This document shows positions 37,178 through 46,038 of a DNA stretch of 64,000 bases, in pieces. The stretch is from Allorhodopirellula heiligendammensis (GTDB lineage: Bacteria; Planctomycetota; Planctomycetia; Pirellulales; Pirellulaceae): contig NZ_SJPU01000002.1 in the NCBI RefSeq assembly GCF_007860105.1, positions 2,323,882 through 2,387,881 of the forward strand, in the 5' to 3' direction. Position 1 is the first letter of the stretch. The number at the start of each line of letters is the position of its first letter. The notes below the pieces were generated by a model. The model was not told where the DNA came from. It searched no databases and worked only from the letters and a program-made list of their open reading frames with translations. The position numbers were made by a program, and so were the translations under genes.

Positions 37178-38422
37178 CTAAGCCGTCTCGGCGATCGGCT
37201 GGTCTTCTTGTACCGGCTCACTCTCCTCTTGCACGCCGCGCGGTTCTTCTCCCAAAACCACCGCGACCGCGTAGGTGGCTTCAAAACTCGAGAAGACTTT
37301 ACGCTGCACAATCAACAGGGGCACCGCGAGAAACACGCCGGGAAGTCCCCAAAGAAATCCCCAGAAGGCGACCGCAACCAACACCACGACAGGACCAACC
37401 TTCAAAGTCTTTCCGAGTACCGCTGGTGTGACAAACTGCCCTTCGACAGCAGTTGTCAACCAAAACGCGAATGCCGTCGCGGCGGCACGGTAGGTCGTAT
37501 CGAAGGTACTTGCTGCTGCAAGAAAGACGATCGCAGTGCCCGCCAATGCTCCAACGTAGGGAACATAATTAAATAAAGTCGCCATCACTCCCCACAACAC
37601 CGGCGTGGGCATGCCAATCAGCCACATCACCAACGTGACGACGACTCCCAAACCCACGTTGATACACGTGATCTGCGTTAAGTACGTACCAACACCTCGC
37701 TGGATCTCGCCAATCCTTTCCAGGACACCGTCACGGTCCACTCCGCTCGGCAATAAGGTGAGAATGCGGTTAAGCAGATCGTCTCCCGTCGACAGCATGA
37801 AGAACGTCAACACCGCGATGGCAGCCACGAATCCCAACCATCGACCCGTTTGATTTATCAGCGTCGACTCGTCGACCATTGAAGGCTTCTCGAGAGATAC
37901 CTTCACCTCCTGCGGAGATTTATCAACCGCCGAGGTGGCAGACTCGATCGTACTATCAGCTCGATCGATTGTCGTCAGCGGCTTAGCGATCGATTGGATG
38001 TTCTCACGGACCCTCGCGAGGCTGCGGGGCGCAGCATCTATCCACCGCTGGGCTGGGGAATAGAGCAGACTGATGATCAACGCGAGTGTCGCGAAGAGCG
38101 TGAAGATCACCGTGCCGCTGGCCACGACCCGAGGCATACCGAATCGGCAGAGCCTCGTTTCGGTCGGCCGCAAAGTCAAATAGGCAATTGCTGCGATGAC
38201 GATGGGAACCAGCAGGTCCGCAGCCACGAACATCACGCCCAGGCACAGAATCACAGCAATGGTGGTTACCATCGCCCTCAGCCAGCGATCAGTGACACCG
38301 CGTGACACAGGTTCCGCAGAACCGGGAGGATAACGATCAGAACCGGTGCTGTACGAATCGCCCGGGGGAGGAGGACAAATGATTGCCCGCGGCCCAGCGG
38401 GATGTGGCTCGTTCTCGCTCAT
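37178..38422 (-). CDS. AI-2E-family transporter (TqsA/PerM-like permease)
   Basis: The 414-residue membrane protein has paired N-terminal helices (about 48-90), a helix near 105-130, an extracytoplasmic/amphipathic region, and a C-terminal half of about five helices with LIGMPTPVLWGVMATLFNYVPYVGALAG and WGFLWGLPGVFLAVPLLIVQ. The P-x-LWG...YVPYVG and GxxWGxxGxxLAxPL motifs define the AI-2E/PerM family (family knowledge). Members export autoinducer-2 or exchange small ions; this substrate is unknown. The N-terminal ~45 residues are proline-rich and cytoplasmic. Confidence 0.92.
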   Translation of the reverse strand: MSENEPHPAGPRAIICPPPPGDSYSTGSDRYPPGSAEPVSRGVTDRWLRAMVTTIAVILCLGVMFVAADLLVPIVIAAIAYLTLRPTETRLCRFGMPRVVASGTVIFTLFATLALIISLLYSPAQRWIDAAPRSLARVRENIQSIAKPLTTIDRADSTIESATSAVDKSPQEVKVSLEKPSMVDESTLINQTGRWLGFVAAIAVLTFFMLSTGDDLLNRILTLLPSGVDRDGVLERIGEIQRGVGTYLTQITCINVGLGVVVTLVMWLIGMPTPVLWGVMATLFNYVPYVGALAGTAIVFLAAASTFDTTYRAAATAFAFWLTTAVEGQFVTPAVLGKTLKVGPVVVLVAVAFWGFLWGLPGVFLAVPLLIVQRKVFSSFEATYAVAVVLGEEPRGVQEESEPVQEDQPIAETA

Positions 38423-38599
38423 CCAATTCCCTCACGTTGCGATTGACTGAGTTCGGATGGATCGCGTGCCCATCAAACTGCGCCCCCATAGGCTGGGCGA
38501 GCCGAAACCTGGATAGAGCCCAAAGACGCAAGCACAACGAAGATTTCTCTGCGCTGTGCATGCGAGAAAATCACATATCCGCCAATTATTAAATTAGTT

Positions 38600-39601
38600 T
38601 TACAGTGATTCTAAATCAGCAACCAAGATAACACGATCGCCGATCTTGACAGGGACTCCCTTAACGCTCACATGGTCGCCTTCCTTATACTTGTCTTTCT
38701 CTATGAGTGTGCCCATATCCACCGTCAAGCGTTTACCCTCGTCAGTTTTGAGTTTGGCAACGGTGTGTTCTTCGCCGCGTACATTGGCAACCTTCGTCGA
38801 TTCGATTGTCCCGCTGTACTGACGACCTTCACGCTTAACGGGCACTTGCTTACCACGGGTCTCGATCGAAGTGGCCATCAACACCTGCTTGTCCCCTGCT
38901 TTGACAATCGGCCCCAATGCGGTAATCGGGTCGTCCTTGAAAAGCCCGTAAGTCCGGTCATCTCCCAAATCCACCCACATGGAGTCACCCTCTGCCGGTT
39001 TGACATGGAGCAATCGAACCAGCCCACCAACGCGCCTAACAAACTTAATGTCCGCAATCGTGCCAGAGAGTCGCACTCGCTTTCCGCTGAGGCCATTTAC
39101 AGTGGTCTGAGCAACCTTGCTGCTGGGAAGATCATGCTTCGAATTACCCGTGAGTTCGCTGAACTTATACCCATCGTACAACCCATCACCGTCACTGTCG
39201 TTATAGGCCGCATGACTATCGCTGAGCCCATCTCCGTCGGTATCGTGATAGCGAGAAAATGACTCATATCGTCCATCCCCATCCTGGTCAGCATACCTCC
39301 CGTATCCATCATCCCAATCCTCTCCATAGAAGTCTCCTGCTTCCATAACCTCGACATCATTATCGCTGTCCGAGCTTGTTTGTTTGTCATAGAAATCAAA
39401 TTTCTCGTCATCCCAGCGACCAATTGCCTCGTCGGTCGGATTGTAGTCGTTTCCGTCAAACCATTCCGAGACATCGTACCAAGCATCGTCTTCATAACGT
39501 GGCCCGGCATCGGCAGGTTCATCGGCACGAACGGGCGTTGCTATCGATGAGAGTGCAAAGAGAGGTGCTACGGCAAAAGCCATTTTTACATTTCGATACA
39601 T
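38600..39601 (-). CDS. Secreted protein with EF-hand/TSP3-like calcium loops and C-terminal beta domains
   Basis: The start at 39601 is supported by GAGGAG about 9 bp upstream. A signal peptide (MYRNVKMAFAVAPLFALSS, cleavage after VRA) leads a 333-residue protein. Residues 30-105 are strongly acidic and aromatic (DDAWYDVSEWFDG). They are followed by three calcium-loop-like repeats DQDGDGRYES, DTDGDGLSDS and DSDGDGLYDG near 108-145. The second half contains two similar beta units (GKRVRLSGTIADIKF and RQYSGTIESTKVANV) that look like OB-type folds. Calcium binding is inferred from the DxDGDG loops. No close named family recognised. Confidence 0.82.
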   Translation of the reverse strand: MYRNVKMAFAVAPLFALSSIATPVRADEPADAGPRYEDDAWYDVSEWFDGNDYNPTDEAIGRWDDEKFDFYDKQTSSDSDNDVEVMEAGDFYGEDWDDGYGRYADQDGDGRYESFSRYHDTDGDGLSDSHAAYNDSDGDGLYDGYKFSELTGNSKHDLPSSKVAQTTVNGLSGKRVRLSGTIADIKFVRRVGGLVRLLHVKPAEGDSMWVDLGDDRTYGLFKDDPITALGPIVKAGDKQVLMATSIETRGKQVPVKREGRQYSGTIESTKVANVRGEEHTVAKLKTDEGKRLTVDMGTLIEKDKYKEGDHVSVKGVPVKIGDRVILVADLESL

Positions 39602-39782
39602 GGTTCATCTCCTCAGTGGGGTGAAAGAAATTCGCTTAGTAGGCCAAACTATTCGCGGGCCTGTCTACGTGAGTAGGGGGCCGCAAATGCCATTCCATAA
39701 GTTGCAGTGGCGTGCCCGATAGAAACTGCCTTCTTCCAAAACTGCCGTGACTTCTCGCCGGCACCGCGTCCTGGAGATATCC

Positions 39783-41207
39783 TCAGGCGATCAAGTTTGC
39801 TTCGCCATCTACCGTCGCATCGTTGGCTGTAGCCCGCATGACCTCACTTTGCTCCGAACTGAGATCACCCTCGCCGACGCTGGTATCTGACTCCCCGATC
39901 ACCGCGGCGGGCTGACGAGCCGGCGGCCGCTCAGGCTGAATTTCCAGAGAGCGATCGTGGTGCTGCTCGTCGGCCGATTCGACCATTCGCACAGGCACGC
40001 CCTGCGGAAAGACTAATTCGCGTGCTTCGTCGGGCATGGTGATCTTCGCCTTTGTCAACTCTTGTTTGGTGAGACGAATCACACTACTACTGACCTTCAA
40101 CGGTGAGTGCTTTGTCTGATCAAACCAATAGAAGACTCGCATATTGACGGTAGCGGCGCCCAGTGACTGCACAATCGCGAGCGGCGCGGGGTCCTCCACT
40201 ATGGCTACATGCTCACACAGCACCCTCATGATGATCTCCTGAGCCTCCGTCGCTGAATCATCGAAACCAATACCAACCGCAAAATCCTGTCGACTGAGAG
40301 GTGTCGCCGTGTAGTTGGTAATTTTTCCTTTGTAGACAGTGCTGTTAGGCATTTGGATTTGATTGCCTTCGAGCGTGTTCAGCACAGTGCCTCGCGTCGT
40401 GACTTTCCTGACATATCCCTTCTCACCTTCGACTTCAATCAGATCTCCCACGCGAAAAGGATGGTTTAGCGAAATGAGGATGCTCGCTAAATAATTCTCC
40501 GCGATGTCGCGAAACGCGAATCCCAGAGCCAACCCAATCAAACCCGTCCCACCAAGCAACGTGACCGCCAGTCGCGTCAGCCCCGATACCCGCAATGCGA
40601 TGTACAGCCCGACAATGAACACCAGCACAGCAACAACGTTGCCAGCAACCTGACGGAGCAGACCACTCTCAATGCGGCGATGGGCGAACCAGCGAACGAA
40701 CCATGCACTTGCGATGGCGACGTAATACGACAACACCACGACCACGATCGCGATTAGGATCAACGGCAGGATGCTGGTGAATTCCCGCCCCAATTGTTTA
40801 AGCGATACGATCGCGGGGGCAAAATTCCAAAGCGGCAATTCCTCCACTTGGATGCGATTAACCACCGCCACCACGTCGGAGGTGCGCATCGCCGTCGCCT
40901 CCGCCCACTGCTGATGCTTGATTGAGTCAGCTTCGCCGGAGAGGAACGCGACACCGCGATCGACTCGCACCTGAGGCGATTTGAACCACCCTGTCGCTTG
41001 CAGGATATTGGTGAGACGATGCTCGATTTTCGTGTCGCTGTTAACGGGATCGACTTGCACCGCGTCCGCAACGACCACTGACTTTCCGTCGGCCTGAGCA
41101 TCGCTGGTCACCGCAGCGGCGACGTCGTCCGCCGTCGGACTCTGATCTTGGGCCAGTATTAGTGACGGCGTGATGAACAACCACAGAAGTGCAAGAATCG
41201 GATACAT
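39783..41207 (-). CDS. Mechanosensitive ion channel (MscS family) with N-terminal BON domain
   Basis: The ATG at 41207 gives a signal peptide (MYPILALLWLFITPSLILAQ); the longer frame to 41441 overlaps the next gene and lacks signal features. The mature protein starts with a BON-like domain (KIEHRLTNILQATGWFKS ... VAFLSGEADS). Three transmembrane helices follow; the last, pore-lining one contains TLLGGTGLIGLALGFAF. Then comes the MscS beta domain with FRVGDLIEVEGEKGYV and GNQIQMPNSTVYKGKITNYT. The family relieves osmotic pressure or gates ions. The C-terminal ~60 residues are a polar tail. It is adjacent to and co-directional with the Rieske oxidoreductase gene. Confidence 0.93.
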   Translation of the reverse strand: MYPILALLWLFITPSLILAQDQSPTADDVAAAVTSDAQADGKSVVVADAVQVDPVNSDTKIEHRLTNILQATGWFKSPQVRVDRGVAFLSGEADSIKHQQWAEATAMRTSDVVAVVNRIQVEELPLWNFAPAIVSLKQLGREFTSILPLILIAIVVVVLSYYVAIASAWFVRWFAHRRIESGLLRQVAGNVVAVLVFIVGLYIALRVSGLTRLAVTLLGGTGLIGLALGFAFRDIAENYLASILISLNHPFRVGDLIEVEGEKGYVRKVTTRGTVLNTLEGNQIQMPNSTVYKGKITNYTATPLSRQDFAVGIGFDDSATEAQEIIMRVLCEHVAIVEDPAPLAIVQSLGAATVNMRVFYWFDQTKHSPLKVSSSVIRLTKQELTKAKITMPDEARELVFPQGVPVRMVESADEQHHDRSLEIQPERPPARQPAAVIGESDTSVGEGDLSSEQSEVMRATANDATVDGEANLIA

Positions 41208-41299
41208 GGAGCCGTCTCTGCCGCAACTGCTGTGCCACGAACCGCGACTGCTGTGCGACGCTGCATCCATGACCATGAATTCTGACCTGGGAACGCCCA

Positions 41300-42769
41300 T
41301 CATGAGCCGATATCGTCCAAGCCCGATTCGGGAGGCCCATATAAGCGGCTTCCATCGGCAGCGAACCGCCCGCCATGAACAGGGCAGTCCCAAGTTTGCT
41401 CCAGCGGATTCCAGCGGACGACGCCGCCCATGTGAGTGCAAATGGGATCAAGTCGATGAAGACAGCCTTCGCGATCACGGCAGACTGCCATTTGGACGCC
41501 ATCGCACGTCCCGACAGCCCCTTCGCCGGGTGCCAATGAATCAGCATCGACCTGGTTCTTGGGCAATACGCGCTCGGCATAGTTGGCCGCGGTAGTCACC
41601 CCTTCACTGACGACATCCCCTAACGAAGATAGGCTCACGCGACTCGGGCAGAGCACGTCAGCAAGTTCAACGTCATTGCCGCTGATCAAATCTGCGATGA
41701 CCCAGCCTGCCGCTGTGCCGAGGGTAAGACCGACGCCACTCAGGCCAGTCGCGATCCACACGTTCTCCATTCCCGGAGCGCGGCCAATGAAGGGCAGCCC
41801 ATCGGTCGGTTCAAACAACTCGGCGCTCCACTGGGACACGATCTCTTCAACGTCAAAACGATCCTGCAGCCACTTCCGCAGTGCCGCCATTGCCGCCAAT
41901 TCATCACCCGCACCCGTCCGATGATCACAACCGCCGGCTAAAATCGTCATGCCGTCGTTGGTCGCCCGTCGGACATAAAAGTAGGGTTCACTGTCGTCCC
42001 AAAACAACGCATCAGGCAACGACTCTTTGATCCGTGCGGCGATCACATAGGATTGGTAGGCGGGAGTTTGTAGATAGAGCTGCTGTGCACTCGTGTCGTT
42101 GCAATGCACCGCGCAAACGACGTCGCCAAACGTTACTTTGCCGGTCACTCGCTCCGCTCCCACCGTACACGTGCTGGTCGTCTCCAGCTCTGCTGGATGC
42201 TTCTCAACCGGCCCACTCACCATGGTGTTCTCATAAATCACGCCGCCCGCGGCCTCCACCGCATCCGCCAGTTCATGAAGATACTGCTGGATGTCGATCC
42301 GCGCCATGTTCGCAATGGCGTACCCGCAAACCGCTGACGCGATTGGCACCGAGTCGCACCACTGAACATCCAACCCAAGCTGACCAGCCGCCTGGGACGC
42401 ATCCCGCAAGCGTTTCTCGTGTGCCGGATTTTCACTGTAGAAATACGCGGGAACACGCTGGAATGCGCATCCCGCGGTGGCGCGATGTTCGATGACATCG
42501 ATTGCTCGCAACCGCATGCTGGTATATTTCGCGGCGTCCTCGATGCCGAGTCTTGAAATCAGTTTAACCGGCCCGATCTCGGGATGCGCGTCCAGGTGGG
42601 CGCTGCTACCGCCTGTCGTACCGGCCCCGATCGTCATGGCCTCACAGACAATGACACGTTTGCCACGCTCCAGCAGTTCTAACGCTGTACTGAGCCCGGT
42701 AATGCCGCCGCCCATAACCAACACGTCGGTGACCTGATCACCTTGGAGCGTTGGGCGCGACGAGCGCAA
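41300..42769 (-). CDS. FAD-dependent oxidoreductase with C-terminal Rieske [2Fe-2S] domain
   Basis: The protein combines a DAO-type FAD domain (DVLVMGGGITGLSTALELLERGK at the dinucleotide-binding site; LFEPTDGLPFIGR and WIATGLSGVGLTLGTAAGW near the C-terminal FAD contacts) with a Rieske domain (C-T-H-M-G ... C-P-V-H-G-G). This matches the YhfW-like family. The substrate is unknown. The only usual start codon is a TTG at 42769 without a ribosome binding site. The same frame stays open back to 42853 and encodes IHDSYWLRRRALRSS just upstream; an SxWL stretch is normally part of this family's N-terminus. Initiation at ATT (42802) or frameshifted read-in from the DUF892 gene are alternatives. Confidence 0.88.
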   Translation of the reverse strand: MRSSRPTLQGDQVTDVLVMGGGITGLSTALELLERGKRVIVCEAMTIGAGTTGGSSAHLDAHPEIGPVKLISRLGIEDAAKYTSMRLRAIDVIEHRATAGCAFQRVPAYFYSENPAHEKRLRDASQAAGQLGLDVQWCDSVPIASAVCGYAIANMARIDIQQYLHELADAVEAAGGVIYENTMVSGPVEKHPAELETTSTCTVGAERVTGKVTFGDVVCAVHCNDTSAQQLYLQTPAYQSYVIAARIKESLPDALFWDDSEPYFYVRRATNDGMTILAGGCDHRTGAGDELAAMAALRKWLQDRFDVEEIVSQWSAELFEPTDGLPFIGRAPGMENVWIATGLSGVGLTLGTAAGWVIADLISGNDVELADVLCPSRVSLSSLGDVVSEGVTTAANYAERVLPKNQVDADSLAPGEGAVGTCDGVQMAVCRDREGCLHRLDPICTHMGGVVRWNPLEQTWDCPVHGGRFAADGSRLYGPPESGLDDIGS

Positions 42770-42837
42770 AGCGCGTCGTCGCAGCCAGTACGAATCATGA
42801 ATTGCCAGTGAGGTGACTTCACTGATATCCCGCTTCG

Positions 42838-43347
42838 CTACTTTTTTTTGGCGCTACCAGCGTCCATCGCCTCGCGATTAACCGTTTCCGCTACTTTGGA
42901 AAGCTTCTTATCGGCGGCCTCCTCCTCACCCATGTTCAGCTTGAGTTGTTCTGTCGCAGTCTTGTAGCCGAGCATCTCCGCCCACGTGCACAAGGTTCCA
43001 TAGGTCGCGATTTCATAGTGCTCCACTTTCTGGCCGCACGCGATGATAACAGCATCCTTCACGGCAGGCTCGGCGTCCGTTTTGAGCATCTCGCTCGCTT
43101 CCTCAATCAGCCCCTTCATCGCCTCACATGACTTGGCGCGGGCTGCCTTTCCAGTGTCCTCGAACGCCTGCTCGACGCGGTCAACCTGTTTCTCGGTCTC
43201 TTTCAAGTGATCCTCCAAGGCCTTCTTCAAATCGGCATTGGTGGCATGCTTAATCATTTTCGGCAGTGCTTTGGTTAATTGCTTTTCGGCACTGTAGACA
43301 TCGCGAAGCTCATCATAAAACGCATCGGCAAGGGAATCGAGAGACAT
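42838..43347 (-). CDS. DUF892 / YciE-type ferritin-like protein
   Basis: The ATG at 43347 ([24 protein letters not shown]) matches the family N-terminus; the frame open to 43416 is not needed. The 169-residue protein is all-helical. It has the ferritin-like carboxylate/His pattern in [57 protein letters not shown] and [13 protein letters not shown]. YciE-like proteins are four-helix stress proteins, often with di-metal sites (family knowledge). The coding region ends AAA AAA AAG TAG, a run of eight A bases, directly before the Rieske oxidoreductase frame. Confidence 0.92.
   Translation of the reverse strand: MSLDSLADAFYDELRDVYSAEKQLTKALPKMIKHATNADLKKALEDHLKETEKQVDRVEQAFEDTGKAARAKSCEAMKGLIEEASEMLKTDAEPAVKDAVIIACGQKVEHYEIATYGTLCTWAEMLGYKTATEQLKLNMGEEEAADKKLSKVAETVNREAMDAGSAKKK
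42841..42849 (-). promoter_or_regulatory. A8 run with A-AAA-AAG slippery heptamer before a stop codon
   Basis: On the coding strand the run is GCC AAA AAA AAG TAG. A_AAA_AAG is the same heptamer used for -1 frameshifting in E. coli dnaX (known). A -1 slip here would bypass the TAG and enter exactly the frame of the Rieske oxidoreductase (GTA GCG AAG ...), which is open from 42853. Use in vivo is unproven. Confidence 0.35.
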
Positions 43348-44026
43348 GTTGAGAGTCCAGTTTGAGTTTAGTAACAGTTTCAGTGAATCCAGGCTAAGAC
43401 GCCGTCTCATCCTCAACGGTCATCTAGCACGACATGTACCTCCAAGCAAGACGTGTACCAAACCATCAAAACGCACACCTAAAAGGTCAGCCATCATCTT
43501 GTCACAGCAAACTGGTTCTATTCGCATATCCTGCGTTCCCGATCTTCGGGAGACTTCGACCGACAAATGGCCTCCTGCAAGACAGGCAGTCGTTGCTCGG
43601 GACGACTTCATAGGTGGATGCAACAATTCTTCTTGGCCGCTCCACGCTAAGTCTGCTTCCATTACCCGCGTCAGTTTACCGCCTGCGCAAGAAGGCTCCC
43701 GCAGCAAATGATCGATTCACGATCAACAACTGAGGTGCCACGCATCATTGGACAACTCAAAATCAATCGATCTACAGGTACGTTGCAGATGCCCGTGCTT
43801 CCGGACTCTGGAAATGCGGCTCCACCGAACGGACCAACGATGAGAGACCAATGATCATTAAAACAGTTCGAACACTAACCAGATTGGCCCACGAATTGCA
43901 TCTGGTTTTATTCAGGCTGCCCATGGTTCCTGAAGACTTCAGAAATTACGGCAACTCGGACCGTGGCCAAGAAGACTTGGCTATCTCCAGAACGAATTCA
44001 CTCTACTTTTGATCAAGGATACGAAG
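43348..44026. other. Divergent spacer between DUF892 gene and the gene at 44027
   Basis: About 680 bp of lower GC content than the surroundings. A 53-codon frame at 43851-44012 ends 14 bp before the next gene but shows no domain and a weak ribosome binding site. The region probably holds two divergent stress promoters. No strong repeat seen. Confidence 0.5.
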
Positions 44027-44389
44027 ATGGCCAATACAACCAACAAACCCGCATGGCAAACCGATGAAGAGATGAGCACCTGGGAACGTGTCAAGAAAGC
44101 GTTTGCCAATGACTGGGAGCAGACCAAGGCTGATTTTGGTTCAGACGAAGCCCGCGACATGGATCAAGACGTTGACGACACCATCAAACAGATGGCTGGC
44201 AGCGACGATGCCTTCGAGAATCGAGAACAAGCGTTCCGGTTTGGATATGCCGCCCAGCGCCGGTATCATTCAGATTACCCCACCTGGAATGACGACCTGG
44301 ATGAACGATTGAGAGCAGATTACGGGGGCGACTACGCCCGCGATCGTCGATACATCCAGCACGCGTACGAATACCAGCATGTGGACTGA
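44027..44389 (+). CDS. Small acidic hypothetical protein
   Basis: The ATG at 44027 follows AAGGA about 9 bp upstream and gives 120 residues (MANTTNKPAWQTDEEMSTWE). It is rich in Asp, Glu, Trp and Tyr with no signal peptide or membrane segment. Helical stretches include WERVKKAFANDWEQTKADFG, which resembles CsbD-like stress proteins only in its opening. The C-terminal half has repeated Arg-Asp-Tyr patterns (YPTWNDDLDERLRADYGGDY). Its position between DUF892 and DUF421 genes suggests a general stress role, by context only. A hairpin follows 14 bp after the stop. Confidence 0.75.
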   Translation: MANTTNKPAWQTDEEMSTWERVKKAFANDWEQTKADFGSDEARDMDQDVDDTIKQMAGSDDAFENREQAFRFGYAAQRRYHSDYPTWNDDLDERLRADYGGDYARDRRYIQHAYEYQHVD

Positions 44390-44403
44390 GAAAGGTTGGG
44401 AGG

Positions 44404-44426
44404 GAGCGAACAGTTTTTGTTCGCTC
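44404..44426 (+). terminator. Terminator-like hairpin
   Basis: GAGCGAACA (44404-44412) pairs perfectly with TGTTCGCTC (44418-44426) around a GTTTT loop, 14 bp after the stop at 44389. No T run follows, so the strength is uncertain. Confidence 0.6.
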
Positions 44427-44551
44427 ATCCGAATTGTTGAAAAGCCAATAGATGTCATCGGTCGCGAGAACAACAGCCTGACCTGTTGCAATGCAGAAGT
44501 GTCCACGTTGCTCTCGCGCAGCGTCCGTCGCCGCTCACCTGACCACGGTTT

Positions 44552-45136
44552 ATGCTAGATAAATGGATCACCACTGATACACGCGACCTAGCCATGGTGC
44601 TGCTATCAGCAGTGGTAACTTACGTAGCAATCCTAGTTTTCACACGGCTGGCGGGACTGCGAAGCTTTTCGAAGATGTCTGCCGCCGATTTTGCGATGAC
44701 GGTCGCGGTGGGGTCGCTTTTCGCGTCAACAGTGTCCTCCGCAAATCCAACGCTGCTGCTTGGATTGTTCGCCCTGGCATGTCTCTATCTCGGGCAATGG
44801 TCGCTGGCGTTTCTTCGCAGGCGAGTCCGCTGGTTCAGCCGAATGGTGGATAACGAACCTCTTTTACTGATGGCAGGTGGGAGGTTCATCGAAGAGAACT
44901 TGCGAAAAGCAAACGTGACTCGCTCCGATATATTCGCCAAACTACGGGAGGCGAACGCTATCAATTACGACCAGGTGCTCGCAGTGATCTTTGAAACAAC
45001 CGGTGACATTTCGGTTTTGCATTCAACCGAAACCGATGCACAGGTGGAGCCAGATTTCATGCAGGATGTCGTCGGGTTCGAACACCTCAAAACGCGGCCG
45101 TTGACTGCTTCAACGGACCTTGGACCAGAATCATAA
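44552..45136 (+). CDS. DUF421 (YetF/YcaP-type) membrane protein
   Basis: The 194-residue protein has three N-terminal transmembrane segments (about 13-33, 45-62, 68-88) with LAGLRSFSKMSAADFAMTVAVGS, the signature of DUF421. A cytoplasmic domain follows: EPLLLMAGGRFIEENLRKANVTRSDIFAKLRE and INYDQVLAVIFETTGDISVL. This matches the YetF/YcaP family, widespread in spores and stress regulons but without a settled function. It is convergent with the MgtC-like gene, 16 bp apart. Confidence 0.92.
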   Translation: MLDKWITTDTRDLAMVLLSAVVTYVAILVFTRLAGLRSFSKMSAADFAMTVAVGSLFASTVSSANPTLLLGLFALACLYLGQWSLAFLRRRVRWFSRMVDNEPLLLMAGGRFIEENLRKANVTRSDIFAKLREANAINYDQVLAVIFETTGDISVLHSTETDAQVEPDFMQDVVGFEHLKTRPLTASTDLGPES

Positions 45137-45144
45137 GATGCAGT

Positions 45145-45159
45145 CGCCTGCGTCAGGCG
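45145..45159. terminator. Short hairpin at a convergent gene junction
   Basis: CGCCTG-CGT-CAGGCG (45145-45159) followed by TCTTT sits between the DUF421 gene and the end of the MgtC-like gene and overlaps the latter's last codons. The 6-bp stem is short; it may serve plus-strand termination. Confidence 0.4.
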
Positions 45160-45638
45160 TCTTTACCTCGTCTCGTTTTGAATTTGGCAATGCTGTCGGT
45201 GAGCCACTTCAGCAGCACCAAGACGATGGTGGCGAACAGCGTCAATGCCACTCCCAAACCGACGCGATCGACCGCGATCGCGACACCGATGCCAGCGGTG
45301 AGATAAATTGTTGCGGCAGTCGTTAGGCCTTCGACGCCCTCATGTTTTTGACGCACGATGGTTCCCGCACCGAGAAAGCTGATCCCGACTACAATCGCTT
45401 GCAGGGTGCGAATGGGATCCGGACTGAGCATGGCGTCGGGAAATCCCTCTTGAAACTGATCAACAATCTCTTGGCTCAAAATCATCAACAAGGCCGAGCC
45501 CGCGCAAACAAAAATGTGCGTACGAACTCCCGCAGGCTTGTCAGCGACTTCTCTTTCGAGGCCCAACACGCCTCCACAAACTGCGGCGATAGCAATCGTA
45601 ATAAAATCAGAAACGTCGTGAGGGGAAAACATATTCAA
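45153..45638 (-). CDS. MgtC/SapB-family membrane protein
   Basis: The 161-residue protein has about four to five transmembrane helices and the family signatures GGVLGLEREVADKPAGVRTH near residues 22-41 and LQAIVVGISFLGAGTIVRQ near 80. LTTAATIYLTAGIGVAIA follows. MgtC-like proteins are inner-membrane proteins tied to Mg2+ limitation, acid and envelope stress and to F-ATPase control in pathogens (family knowledge). The soluble C-terminal ACT-like domain of Salmonella MgtC is absent, as in SapB-type short members. It is the last gene of a minus-strand run (SPW, VKOR and epimerase genes lie upstream). Confidence 0.93.
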   Translation of the reverse strand: MNMFSPHDVSDFITIAIAAVCGGVLGLEREVADKPAGVRTHIFVCAGSALLMILSQEIVDQFQEGFPDAMLSPDPIRTLQAIVVGISFLGAGTIVRQKHEGVEGLTTAATIYLTAGIGVAIAVDRVGLGVALTLFATIVLVLLKWLTDSIAKFKTRRGKDA

Positions 45639-45687
45639 GCAGCCACGCTGTACTCAGAGGAAAGAATAGAGGTTATCGCAAATTCGT

Positions 45688-46038
45688 TTAATCAATAACG
45701 CCAGCCTGTTGACGCCACGACCGCGGAGGCCGCGATGCGTCATTGGGAATGATGGCGATCATCAGCAAGAACAATCCCACGACGATGTGGTTTTGATGAA
45801 TCGGCGGCGGAGGGGCGATTGCGAACCTTCCCCACAGTATCAAGCCGATACTCACCAATACGATTAATAAATGAGCGTGTCGAGTGGGATGCCAATACGA
45901 CAACCCTGACAGTGTCCAAACCACCAAGGCAATACCGAGATCAGCCCACAGGAGTGTTAAGTTGGATTGCACATCGAACACAAATGGACTAACGGCCAAC
46001 CAAACCGCAGTCATGATTTCGACAATTCTTCCCCACAT
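45688..46038 (-). CDS. SPW-repeat membrane protein
   Basis: The 116-residue membrane protein has about four transmembrane helices. One SPW-type unit is clear (AVWLAVSPFVFD near residues 11-22); a second, degenerate unit lies near SIGLILWGRFAIAPPP. The SPW family is named for the W-x-x-x-S-P pattern; its function is unknown. Its start codon abuts the VKOR-like gene's stop (they share base 46038), so the two are likely translated from one mRNA. Confidence 0.85.
   Translation of the reverse strand: MWGRIVEIMTAVWLAVSPFVFDVQSNLTLLWADLGIALVVWTLSGLSYWHPTRHAHLLIVLVSIGLILWGRFAIAPPPPIHQNHIVVGLFLLMIAIIPNDASRPPRSWRQQAGVID

Noticed and set aside
43851-44012. 53-codon plus-strand frame just upstream of the gene at 44027
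   Set aside because: Weak ribosome binding site, no signal, membrane segment or domain. Conservation in relatives would be needed to call it.
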